From: Aquila chrysaetos chrysaetos
Lineage: Eukaryota > Chordata > Aves > Accipitriformes > Accipitridae
Assembly (NCBI RefSeq): GCF_900496995.4
Contig: NC_044006.1
Span: 39,693,120 to 39,757,119 of the forward strand
DNA: 64,000 bases
Direction of reading: 5' to 3'
How positions within the stretch are numbered: the stretch's first letter is position 1; each line of letters starts with the position of its first letter. Shown one piece after another: positions 1 through 12,700 of this stretch. A model generated the notes under the pieces. That model worked only from the letters and a program-made list of their open reading frames with translations, had not been told where the DNA came from and did not search any database. Position numbers and translations under genes: made by a program.

Positions 1-594
1 ATTGCATTTTCTTCAGATGAGACTACTACTTGGCTGGTTCTGTGCCATTGTATTATCAAAACCAAGTTATTTAATACTTTAGTTTAATGGCCATGATCTA
101 TGGAACGCAGTTTCTCCTAAATTTGCAGTCAGATTTTGTATTTGCACTGTCCTCAGTGTCCCAGTTCTTTTAACAATTCATTCAGTAGAAAAATAAAGGT
201 ACTCTGTGCATTAATTTTTAGTGATTTTTTGACTGCTACAGTACTTAAAGCAGTTTGTGGAGCATGTTTTCCTATCGTAGTTTACACTGTTAACTCCAGT
301 AAGGGGGTTGTCCATTAGTACTCAGGTATTACTGTCTTTAAATGTTTTATTATTAACAGTGAATTCACAATTAGTAACAAATACCATAACAGCAATCAAA
401 ATATTGTATTGGGTTTTGGGACCCTACTGTGTTGGACACTGCAGAAATGTATTAAAGAGATAACCACATCCCAAAGTATATTTTGCAGTTGCACAGTGAA
501 ATCAGGCAAGGGCAAACAGTGGGTTATACATTGCTTTAGCTGAAATATCATTAAATGGTTGTTGCATTACTCCATGTTTTTTACTTTTTGGTAG
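1..594 (+). other. RFTN1: RFTN1 intron, 3' part (partial)
   Basis: AT-rich sequence upstream of the first raftlin exon in the window. Short open frames here show no similarity I recognise. It ends in a T-rich stretch and a TTGGTAG acceptor just before position 595. Nothing else is visible in it. Confidence 0.75.
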
Positions 595-798
595 AAGCAG
601 AGATCTTCACTCTCTTCAACAAGCCAAAAACCCCACAAAGATGCAGCCGGTATTATACAGTGACTATCCCTATGAGGATCTCCAGGAATGGGCAGACTGT
701 CAGCAGCTTAGAAGCAAATTGGCTGGAGCACATGACAGATCACTTCAGGAAAGGAGGCTCATTGGTAAATGCCATCTTCGGCCTTGGAATGGTAAATG
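595..798 (+). CDS. RFTN1: RFTN1 coding exon A
   Basis: 204 bp. It starts at codon position 2, after the TTGGTAG acceptor, and ends after one base of a codon before the donor GTATGG at 799. It encodes the EIFTLFNKPK to GLGMVN block. The split codon G|AT restores the conserved Asp of VNDSLHG when joined to the next exon, which fixes the donor at 799 and rules out the nearby GTAAAT at 792. The acceptor is slightly less certain, because two further AGs follow within 6 bases. Confidence 0.93.
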
Positions 799-3700
799 GT
801 ATGGAAATTACAGAAAGCATTATGCTGTGATTATTTTCCTTTCTCCTCTAATAGAGGTCATTATCTTTGAAGAGAAGACATTTGGGAGGTGCTTTAATAT
901 ACGCTTGGGGCAGATTTGGTTTAGATCAGCCTATTTCAGTGAAATGGAATGAAAGCACAGGAAATATTTTGGCATTTGAATAAGGAAAGCAGCTTATGTA
1001 TTGTATTTTATAAACATACTAGAGATGATCCTGTAATTGCAGAAATATACAGTTAATAAACAGTACCAAGTAAAATGAATTAAACTATTAAGATTGTAAA
1101 GCAGATGACATAAATGGAAGAGTGGCTTTCTTCTTAGCTGCCCGGACACAAACTGCATCTGGGTCTGATTGCAGATCAGTGTAAGGACCCTCCAGTTTCA
1201 TCTGGCCAACATGTAGTCAGTTACTCCCAGTTCTTGCAGAGACCCTTTCCACCTTGATGGCACAATGTTGTACATAATGGTCTTCTATGTTTGTTCTATC
1301 CTAGCTAGTGTGTTCATACAAGTGGTGGATAAATGTTGGTCTTAAATTGAGAAGAATAAAGCCCAGATTTTTGCATGTTGTGAAAATGTGGCACTGATAA
1401 TAACTGTAGCCAGTCTGTACTACAGCCGTGGCCACGATGGCTTTGAAGACAAGCCTGCTGTACAAATAAAGGCTTTGGTGCATAGTAGGGGTCTGAGAGA
1501 CATAACCAAGGGACCATGAGAACAATCCAAGGGAAGTACTTGAACATGAAAATGTTGAAGTTACAGCCAGATTAATTTTACTGGAAAATTATGTGACTAG
1601 TATACTTTATGGTTAAAGTGCTTATGGCTGAATCTTTCACCTAATTTTGGTTTGTTTTGCATTCTTCAAAAGGAATGCGGTAACCCATAGATTGGGCACT
1701 GCTACTGAGATTAGTGGGTTTGTGCCTCAAAATTATAGGGGAACTGCTTCCAGAGCATCTTCTTCCCATTTTGCTGCTGTTCAGAGTTCCAGGACCCATG
1801 ATAAAACACAGTAATATGAGTTGGTTCTGGTAAAAGTCAATCAGGAAATTAACAGGCAATCCTAATTTTTCATTTTGCAAGAAAGTAGCAAAAAAGGAAG
1901 GTCTAAAGTTCAGCTGATGGAATGCTTTCACACAACTTCCTGGAAAGCCTTGTAATTGCTAGTTAACTTGCTTAAAAACAAATGGTCATTTACTTTATGT
2001 GTATAAATTGGAATTCATAGAGGCAAACCTAATTGGCTCTATCAGGCTGAGTGTTTTCTTTAATAAAAACTGCTTATCAGTGCACTATAAAATGCTTTAA
2101 AACCAGCATTTTTTCTGTTATTTAAACTTCTAAAGTTCATTTACATAACAGAGGCCTGGGGGAAGTTCATGTATTTGAATACCAGAGTGAGGAGTACTGG
2201 ATAATTGCCTGCAGACATAGATAAAGTAGGTTTGAATGATGACAGTAAAGTTTCAATGCAAAGAGGACAACAAATTATGTAAAAGTGGACAGATTCAGGA
2301 TTAAGTTAGATTAGAGATTGAAGATGAACAGTTAATAAAGATTTTTATTAACATTTTACAGTTACAGGAAGAACAGGTTTAGAAGTCAAAAGCACAGAGT
2401 TAAGGTTTCTAAAAGTATATTAATTAGAACAGTTACATTAAAACACTATGAACGTGCCCATGCTATTAGAAGAACATTTGCTAAGAACATCTGTAAGTTG
2501 CTATCAGTTGCAGTTAAGTGTTTATGATTTAGATCCTAACATTTTCCTGTGCTGCAGAGAAATGGAACAGCTTTTTCACTCATATGCCAGCCAGTATGAA
2601 ACAAACCAGGGTAGGGAGGAGGGAGGAAAGAGGAGGCGGAGGGCTTCTCAGCTCCTTACTTTTTTCTAGCCTTTTATAGCAGCCTGTCCAGCTCTTCATA
2701 GCTGGTCTCCTTATTCACTGATTAATCCTCTTCCAAATTAAGGTAATATTAGCATACTTTCTTTAATTGGTTATATCACATTTCTTTGTTCTGGGGGCTG
2801 TTTTTCTCTTTTGCTTAAAGTATGAATTCATTAATTTGCTTATTAGACTTAAAAGCAGGGTCATTATCATCTTCTTTTCCCCCTTGTCCTTGGAATGCCC
2901 AGTGAAGTGAAGATTTCCAGATTGTCAGTAGTCATAAATCTGTTCCTTCCTTCTGCCAACAGTTTAATAATTAGTCTTTAAAAGAGTTTTAGAGTTCACT
3001 GATAACAATTGTTTCTTTTTGCTTTTTTGTACCAGATAATTATAAACAGAAATATAACGCAATTGCAAATTACCATATGTACACCACGCAGTGTTACACC
3101 ATATATTAAATGTATTCAGATTTTGCTAGTAAGTTAAAAACAGCAGCTTGCTTGGTCCTTAAATGTTCTCATGTTGACAAACAACAGTTATGTGAATTTG
3201 GAGTTCGGTTACTTGCTGGTGTTTTTCATCCAACTCATGTCATTGCTAATTGTGCCCGTAGTTCCAGGTGTAAACTGATCCTGCCTAGTGATCTAAAGTG
3301 ATCATAGGACTTCACCCTTGCCCTCTTCTAGTGAGAAGTGGAGCCTGTAGCAGCAAGCTACAGATTAATACCATTGGAAATGGAAAGGATGTAACAGGTG
3401 GGGTCTCCTCCTTTCCTATAACAGCAAGTGTCCAATCAGCAGTGTGAGAAGGGAGGAAGAGTCAAAGCTAAGATTATATTTTGATGCCTTAACAGAGTAA
3501 TCACAAGCCTGCTGTCTTTAACTGTTTTGAACTGCAGGTCTTTAAATGCCTGGCATTCTTGTATTTGTTTCACCATTCTGTCTGTGGATTTCCTGCCTTT
3601 CAAAGTTAGAAAAAGCCAGCCAACCAACCAGAAAACATTGGCAATACTTAAAGACAAGGCAAATGAAACAAAATGTGAGTTGCTTGGAAGAGGAAAGTAG

Positions 3701-6700
3701 GCAGGTTTTTAGAGGGTCAGATTGATAGTCTGTGTTATATTCGCATTGCCTCTGACAAAGGTGAACCAGATTTGGCCAATTACAGTCACCTTATCCACTG
3801 CAGTGGCTGGGATTTTTATCATCCATATGGAATTATTTTCTCTGTGTGTACTGAAGGTGAAAAGAGCCAGGAGGAGGGAGGAATATAAATATGAAGCAAA
3901 GGCCAAAATTCAAGTCACATGCCACATAAAGCCACAGATAGCTAGTTTTCCTCATTGAGAGCAACAGCAGCCTAAAGGTTAGTTTCCTAGATAAGGGGCA
4001 TTTGCAGTTCAAAGACAACGAGGGGAAGATTGTTGCCCACTACGAAAGCTGTCATGGTAAAGTAAGAAATCTTTTCCGATATACTTCTTGTAAATCAGAA
4101 GCAAGAACATCAAAATAGCTTTTTGTCAACTGAGCTACATCAAATATTTATACAACCCTGTGAAAATAGCTTTTTGTGCACAGTAGGATACCTTAATAAA
4201 AAATGCACTGGTAATGGAACATATTCAGAGGAAGTATAGTGATTGTAACCTTTACGCTTGGAGCCTTTTCTTTAAGAAAGAGCGAAGTTATGTCAGTTCA
4301 AGAGTAGAGATTGGGAAATGATACCACAAACAGCAGAGTCAAAATGGTTTGTTTTATTGGCATTCCTTACTGCCCTATTGCAAATGAACTAACATTTGGA
4401 ATTATTAAAGACCTTTTTAATGTAGGCTAAGTTCCAGGAGCTAAATCTTATTAAACAAGAGATTACCAAAAGAGAATACAACTGCATCAGAATCAGGAAG
4501 TACCTTGCATGAGAAACAGTGGAAACTGGAAAGACCAACTCACCATCTAAAGCTTTAGATGGCTGATCTTTGTAGACAAGTTAGGTAAGATTCAGCTGAA
4601 TAAATGTAGGCATCTGCCCAGCAGGTATCTGCAGATGAGTTGTCACTCAAAAGTGCCATTATGATCAATGGAGATCTAGGCCTAGACCAATATGGTCAGT
4701 AGGATTTGTGTTGTGATCCACCTCATCCTACATCAGATATGTAAAAGATTCAGATAGAGTGGCGTGGGTGATTTAGTGACAGCAGAACTAGATAAGACTG
4801 AGATACTCAGTGCCTCCTTTGCCTTAGTCTTCACTGACACAGTCTTCCAGGCCTCTGAGCTTAGAGGCAAGGTTCAATGAGGTGCAGGACTAGCAGCAGT
4901 GGGTGAAGATCAAGAGGGATTGCTTCAGTTCCTGAGACCAAATGGTATACATCTAAGGGTGCTGAGAGAGCTCGTTAATGTCATAACAAGGCCACTCTTA
5001 GTCATCTTTGAAAGGTCAGGGGAGGTTTCCAACACATGAGAAAGGCAAAGGTTGCACCTATCTTTAAAAAAAGGCCAAAAGGACAATCCAGGGACATACA
5101 GGGTGGCCAGCGTCACTTCATTCCCAGGTAAATCATTGAGTTAGTCTTCTTGGAACACATTTCTGGACACATGAAGGAGAAGAAAGTGATTGGGAACAGT
5201 CAGCATGGATTTAACAAGAGTAAATCATACTTCACAAAACTGATTGTCTTCTGTGATGAAATGACGGTGGATGAAGAGAAAGCAGTAGATGTCATTTTAG
5301 GTGAATTCATCAAGGAAGTTTGACAGTGGCTCCCACAATATTTTTGTATCCAAGTTAGATGGATAGATTGGATGACAACTAGACAGGTAAAAAACGGGTT
5401 GCATGGCTAGGCTCGGAGGGTCATGGTTAATAGGTCACACTTTACCTGGAGTAACAAGTGGAGTACCACAGAGATCTATCCTGGGACCTGTTGTGTTTAA
5501 CAACTTTATCAATGATGCAGAGGAGGCAACGGGGCTTGCTTTTGTCAAATTTGCAGTTGATACCATACTCACGGGTGCAGTTGATGTGCTTCAGAACTGG
5601 GCTGCTGTCCAGAGGGACCTGGGCAGGCTGGAAGAACATACCAGCAGGAGCTTTTTGAAATTCCATGAGGACAAATCCCCTGCCTCTAGGAATGGAGAGG
5701 CCTTTTCACTAATCCAGGCAGAGGACTGCCTGGCTGGGTAGCAGCTCTGTTGAAAAGGTCCTGGGGGATATTAGTAGGCAGCAAGCTGAAGATGAACCAG
5801 CAGTATGCCCTGGCAGTAGAGAAGGCAACAGCATACCAGGTTGTAATGACAAGAATATAGCCAGTAGATGAAAGACAGTGATTATCTTCCTCTAACTGGT
5901 GCTCATTAGATTGCATCTAGACCACATACTGTGTCCAGTTTTGGGCCCTCCCCCAAAGGGGGCAAGGAAGATGTTGACAAACTGCAGCTAGTTTAGCAGA
6001 GGGCCAACAAGATAGTTAGTGGCTAGAGCACTTACCCTGTGAGGAAAGGCTGAAGGAGCTAGGTTGGTTCAGCCTGGAGAAGGGACAGCTTTGGGGGACC
6101 TAACAGTGCCTGGCAATGCCTAGGAGGAGACTATCAAGAAGATGGATCCAGGCTTTTGACTGAGGTGTATGGTAGGAGGATGAGAAAAAATGTACATAAA
6201 CTAAAACAAGAGAGGTCCTGGCTGGATATAAAGAAAAACTTTTTCATCATGAAAACAGTTACGCTGTGGAGGAGGCTGCCCAGGAAGTTGTGCAGTCTCC
6301 ATCCTTGGAGATTTTCAAGATGCAACTACATAAAGCCCTGAGCAATCTTGTCTGCACTTGTATTGAACCTGCTTTGAGCAGGAGATTGGACTGGAGACCT
6401 CCTCAGGTCCCCATCCACCTGAATTATTCTATGATTCTATGAAACTGGGTCCTGAATGAAATAATGGTTATTTCTCTCCATCAATTTTAAAGAGAGCCTT
6501 GGACGACTAACTCAGCTGTAGACCTCTATACCATAAATATCTAATGTTAGATTATGTGGATCTCACCTAGTGGGCCAGCTGTAGAACATGTGACTGGAGA
6601 ATTAAGTTGCTCTTAGAGCTAGAGCATCTGTGTGCTAAAGTTATTGCAGTTAGACTCAGAGCATCTGTCCATCTCCTTGTCCTTCCACATGTGTGTAAGA

Positions 6701-9700
6701 GTTTCCCTGAAATTCCTGCTGATCCTGACACCATAGCATGGGTTACGTGTGCCTTTTCTCCAAAATATGACCCGTTAACTCTCTTTTTGCTGCTTTCTCC
6801 TTTCCTACAATTATTCTCAGCATCCCAAATCCTTCACATATGAAGGAATTAATGATCCAGTTATTCTTTCCTTTACCTCTCCCTTTTTGCTGGAAAAGTA
6901 GTAAATGACCTGTAAAAGGGAAGATGTATGGCCAAGGTGCGAGAATTGGCAGACGTGCATTCATGGCATGAAAGTTTAAATGTTGTGGCATGACAGGTAG
7001 AGAGGAGTTTGGTTATGGTTAAGAGGGAAAATCTTAATGAGCGTCATCAACCAGTTTCTCTTACAGAGTTTTTCACCAGCATTGCTTTGTTGAACAGACA
7101 CCAGTATGCAGCAGCTGTCTCTCCCTCATAATTTTTCCCCTTCCAGTTTCCTCATTTTCTGTAGGTTTCTTTCCTGGCCAAAAAATTAATGGATCTTAGG
7201 ATTGACTGGATGTAGCATTCAACAGTAATTATTGTACATCCAACAAGGAAGCGAAGTCATAGAATCATAGAATCATTTAGGTTGGAAAAGACCTTTAAGA
7301 TCATCAAGTCCAACCGTAAATCTAACACTGCCAAGTTTATCTGCTGCATGTAGGGTCTCACAAGCTCAGCTATTAGTTTCTAAAACATTACATATGTGCC
7401 ATAATGTTCACATATGTGGAAGCTGTGAACTGCATGAGTGGAATGCGCAGCAGAGTGAAACATAAAGGATGATTTATGAGTGAGTGTAAACACACGCATG
7501 CTGATTGTGTTTTGATCGCTTATTAATTAGCTGGCAAATGCGTGGGGCGAGCAGAAGCTGCAGTTGTGCCAACAGTGTGACACTGAATTTTATTAAGAGA
7601 ATTCACGGTACAGGAGCAGTACACCGACACTGTATAAAACTTCCTGGCAAGATCTGGATGTCTGTGTCTAGTAGGGATCTATGGGTTTCTGCTTTCAGCC
7701 TTAGGTGCTGTCCTGTCATCCTTGCTTTGGAAAATTAAAGTGTTATTTGTTCATTGTGCATCCTAAAATAGATTTTCATATGGGTTTGGGTGTTGGAACG
7801 TGATGTATTGCACAGAAGTTGAGTTGATTCCTGCTTTGAAATGTGGGGTCTAACAAAGTGCCATTTCTGAATGAAATATGATAATTAAGTCTTGTACCCA
7901 TTTGTATGTGGCAAGCTTGTTCTCCCTATGTTTTCTAACCTGTAACCCAGCTACTTAGTGATCTGGCCTGTTATTTCACAACAAAAATGTCTGTTCTCAC
8001 TTGGATGAGAAATCTGTCTAGATGACAGGAGTTACTGCTTTGTAGTCCAGCTCATCCTGGAGCAATATGTAGTACTGGCTTGCTGTAGCGGTGAGGAGTT
8101 GTCTTCTCTCTTATTCTAAATGGAGTTACAGGAAACCTGCCTGGGGAGACAGTCAGTGTGAAAGTAGATAGTGTATTTTTCATCTTCGAGTCTCCCAACA
8201 GAATCCCAAGGAGAGTCCCTAGTAAGTGGTTTACAACTTTCTTCCGTCACAACCAAACTAAAAAAAAACACACACTGTGTTAGTTTAGATACAAGTATTT
8301 GCATCTGCTCACTTACAACTTAATGACTTGATTGAAACTGCAGCAAGAGAGAGTAGTGGACTGTGCAAATAGGAGAAAGGGGGTATGCAAATGCTTGACA
8401 CCTTCAGCAACAGTCTTGCTACAGTGTCTGCAGACATAAGCCTCCAGCTGTAGGAGTCCGGTTTGTTGTCGGCAAAGCCCACAACAAATTTATTATTTCC
8501 AGATAATAAATTGAATTTAGATCATATAATGATGTCGGAAGCTGTTGACCAAGAGTGTGTCTGCAAGAGGGAAGAAGCCTCTTAATCCTCTTCACTGCCT
8601 CCTTCGTGAAAGTTGGTTCTGAGTTTGATACACCTTTTCCCTTGGAGGCAGCGATGCCTTCCCACTGGCATTTCTTGACCTCATAACATCAACCAGGGAA
8701 AGCAGGAGGACCTGATGAAACAGCTAAGCAGAAGACTCTTGTGTCAGTTCAGGAATCTGTTGGTTTGGCATGTGTGGTTGCATTTTAAAAACATAAATCA
8801 TACCAGTGCAATGAACATAGCTTTCCTAAAAATGTAAAGAAACTATCATGCAAAACACAACACTTGGGGAGGGACTGAGCAAGGTCTTTATAATCAGTCA
8901 CACAGGGTAAATATATTATTTAAACTAGAAAGGCTGAAAAACATGCTTTGTGACAATGTGAGAAGAGTCTTCTGTGTTCGTAAAGAGTACAGTACCACTT
9001 ATTTACAGTTTTTCAAAATATAATTCTATCGCTTTATCATTTAGCTTATTTTAGCAAAGAAAGGTGAGTAATTTTTTTTCAGTTACTCTGATTCTATTCT
9101 GTCACGGAGCTGACAAAACTTGAGTTCTTGCATGTGAGAGTGATTGCTGATTATGGAGCATACGGCTAAGTTGAAGGAGAAAGTGCTGCTCAAGTGACTT
9201 TAATAGTATGTGTTGTCTGAAAAAAGGCTGAACGTGCTGGGAATACAAATGAGAATAGCGAGCCACTAAGCCAGATGGTCAAAATGCCTTCATAAATTGA
9301 TTAAATAGTTATGAATGTATCTTTTCTTTCACACCGTTCAGATATGCCAGATCATCCTTAGTCCATGTAGATCACTGTAACTGCAATGGATGATCCATAC
9401 ATAGGGTTCTGACTTGTGTGAATGAATGGGTATAGTCATTAATATCAGTGTACCTTCAAAAGCCCTTGAAAAGTTGACATAATATGTAGTCTTTAGCCCC
9501 AAAAGCGTGTGTATAACTTCAAGTAAATGAGCAGTACTGCTGAACTAAGGACTGAATTGATTTTGCCTGCTCAGAATGGGAGAGCTGTGTTTTTTGAGGA
9601 CAAACTCTGGAATAACAGAGTGGACAGTAAGGTTTGCTATTAGAGAGTAGGATTGCTCTTAAAAACTGCTAGAGATATTAGTCTCATTCATTTAATAGAG

Positions 9701-12700
9701 CTGGACTATCAGAGGAAGGTCTATGCACTTTTTTATTAACATCCTTGGAAGAATTTGTTATTAATAAATTCAAATGCCTCACTACACATGGGGTGTCTTC
9801 CATAAAGCTTACAGGTAACCCTGTGTTTTCACAGATTCTTTGCATGGGACAATGGATGGAGTTTTCCTCTTTGAAGATGTTGCTGTGGAAGACAGTAAAA
9901 CCGTGCAGGGCTATGATGCAATTGTTGTAGAGCAGTGGACTGTCCTGAAGGTACGTGTGCAGTTTTTCTTCTTTGATTTTTTTTGTAAATCAAAATACTC
10001 CAAGACTGTGAGGCAGACTCTTACATACTGATCTGTGCTTCAACAGTACCAGACAGGCAACTGAGGTAAAGGAATGCAACATAACAGTAATGCCAGTTAA
10101 CCACACTCTAGGTTTGTATGATGCACTTTTGATTTTTATAATCTCTGTGCTTTACTGGGGGGATAGGAAATGTGAATGATGGTGAGCAGTGAAACTCAGG
10201 GCTGTCTGTCCCAAAAATACAGATGTCTGCTAGATTAACTGTAAAGAGGATCTCCATTGGTTGTCAGGGCAACATGATCACACAAGTCACTGTAGCATCG
10301 CAATTCTAAAGGCGGCGGCCCTTTAGGTAGGCCTAGCTGCGGTAGGAATGCAGATAACTGCATTTGTTTCTGTCTGAAGTCCTTCATATGCTGAAAGAAC
10401 TGTATATTCTGGATAGGTCCCTATAAACAAACCACGTGTGTTATAGATTGGCTTTTTACTGATCCAAGTGCACACTCACATCAGTAGAAACACTGTTTAG
10501 ATCAGATCAGTCGGTACTGATCTTCCACAGCAAATTTGATACACAGATAGGTATTTGAAAAGCTGGGCTTAAAATTCTTTGTGACTTGAAGCAGAAAGAT
10601 CACGGGGGAAAAGAAGATACCGTTGTGTAACTCTTGGAAGGTTTGGGGTTTTTTTATTTGATTACTTGTCTGCCAGAAATAGATGTTATGTATCTATAAA
10701 GGCAATACCTGATCTTTTTACTTGGAATATATTGTAAATGGTGTAAAATCCTAAGACAGACAAGCAAGGCACACACATGCCAAAAGGATGGATTAAGGGA
10801 AAAAGGGACAGATGCTAGACCAAACGTATAAAATTCCAGACTAGGATTAAGAGTTTGGTTATTAAATGATGACTTTGTAGTGTAGCAAGAAACAGCCATA
10901 TAATAATGGCTAGAAACTTCTTGAAGAACAGTGTAATGCGTTAATGGCAGTTTTTCTTGTGCTAATATGCATCTGAACAAACAACTCCTATATTACATTT
11001 AATGTTATTCCAGTTATTACAACTTGACTGTAAATTCTTGTTCATTTTTAGGGTCAAATTGTGGTGTTGCCACTCAGGAGCAAGGTTTTGGTATAATGAC
11101 GGATGGTTCCATGAGTGCATTAGGTAGTGCTGATCAAGAAGGCAAATGTTAAGAAGCATTAATGTTAACCATATGTTACAAACTGTTAGGAAGGGAATAG
11201 ATGGTGAAACAGCAAGCATGTACTACTACATACTACTGTATAAGCCGTGGTTTGACAGCACCTTATTTCAGAAGGTTACGTTATCACCATAATTGTTCAG
11301 AGAAGAGCAGTGAGGATGATCAATGATACAGACAGCTTCCATGTTAGGAAGACCTTACGTGGTGTGTCCTTTCAGCCTGGAACAGAGAAGAGTTGTAGGG
11401 AATGGTGTAGGTAGAGGGCTCCTAAGTCACGGGAGGCATGTAATTAGGGTTTGATTGTTTGCCACCTCTTCCAGTTTAAGAACTAAGGACTGTCAAATGG
11501 CACTAGTTGGGGCCAGGTGCAAAGCAAACAAAAAGGAGATAATTCAGGTAATTCTTTATGCAGCAAGCAGCAGATCTGTGGAACTCCTTTCTGGAGAATG
11601 CTGTGCATTCAAGAAGCTTAGATGGGTTCAGGTGAAAGCAATGTTGTTTTTTCCTCTAACTTATCTATCTCTGTGTTTATACAAGCATTTTAATTCAGAT
11701 CAGGAGCGTGTTTTTGAAGTGAACCCCTTGATCCTCCCCACTTAATATGCCTCACCTCACATCACAGAATGGTCTCATATTGGACAAACTCAATTCCTTT
11801 CAGTAGAAACTAAACCAGACATGCTGAGAGGAGGTACAGAAAATATTTGGGGCAGGTATCTTACATTCTTGCCCTGATATATATTATTCTTCCTTAGCTG
11901 TCACTTATAGCTATGTTAGAGACAGCTTTCTGAGTTAAATGGATTCTTGGTCTGAACCACTTCAGCTCTTAGACAACCAGTGAAAAGTTCTCTCTGTCAC
12001 TAGGATACTGCAACAAAGTTATGCATAATGGCCCCTACGCACCTCTTAGTTTGCTCTGTGAGGACACAAGGAAGTTTATCTCAAGCTACATGACAAGGAC
12101 AGCATCTGATAATGGGGATCCTGTGAGGGCAGAGTGGTGACCAAAACACTAGGACACAGCAGAAGAGTATCTTCTAGCAGGGCCCCTTGAAGCATTAGAG
12201 CCCTGGTAGGTGGAGTATCATTTGCCTGCAATTCTAGCAGTTCCATTCTGGAGACACAGCTGGTCAACAGTTTAAGGAATCAACCTCCCAATACCATCTG
12301 GTGTGTCAAGAGATGCTGTACTGCCGCACACCATGTCTGTGTGAGGGCTAATGTGGAGAATCTCTTGTTCCAGACATAAGATTTGGTATGTCCAATTTCA
12401 GAAACTGACTGATAGCATATACACAGCTTGTTGGTATGATCAGATTATTCTCTGCTGTAATTTAAAAATTGGCTGCTGGGTGTTCCCTGGCAATTTTGCT
12501 CTTCTGAGATCAAGTGCCCCTCTTTTGGGGACATTAAGAATGTGTTACCCACCAATGTGAAAGTAGAAGAATATGGAGAAGAAATAGCCTGCTGAAGGAA
12601 GGAGGTTGAGGCGTTGGGGAACTCTTACCCCATGCGTCTTACCCATTTAGAAGAAGAGCAGAGCTGACCACATCTGTTTTCTTCTCCTGACAGTTAAATA

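Larger units (their letters stand above)
799..9834 (+). other. RFTN1: RFTN1 intron of about 9.0 kb
   Basis: GTATGG...TTTTCACAG. It contains a 5'-truncated CR1 (about 4745-6441), a short antisense CR1 3' end (about 7256-7345) and a pair of adjacent hairpins (8462-8512). The remainder is AT-rich unique sequence with short random open frames and no exon I can support. Confidence 0.85.

Noticed and set aside
792..797. Alternative donor GTAAAT inside the first RFTN1 exon
   Set aside because: Using it removes the conserved VN residues and breaks the frame into exon 9835; the donor at 799 restores VNDSLHG.
641..952. 103-codon frame overlapping the first raftlin exon
   Set aside because: It is a shadow of the RFTN1 frame; only the frame from 595 continues correctly into the next exon.
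5403..5741. 112-codon open frame that could be called a gene
   Set aside because: It is reverse-transcriptase remnant of a truncated CR1 LINE.
10504..10523. Perfect 8-bp hairpin AGATCAGT/ACTGATCT
   Set aside because: Stems this short are expected by chance in 64 kb.
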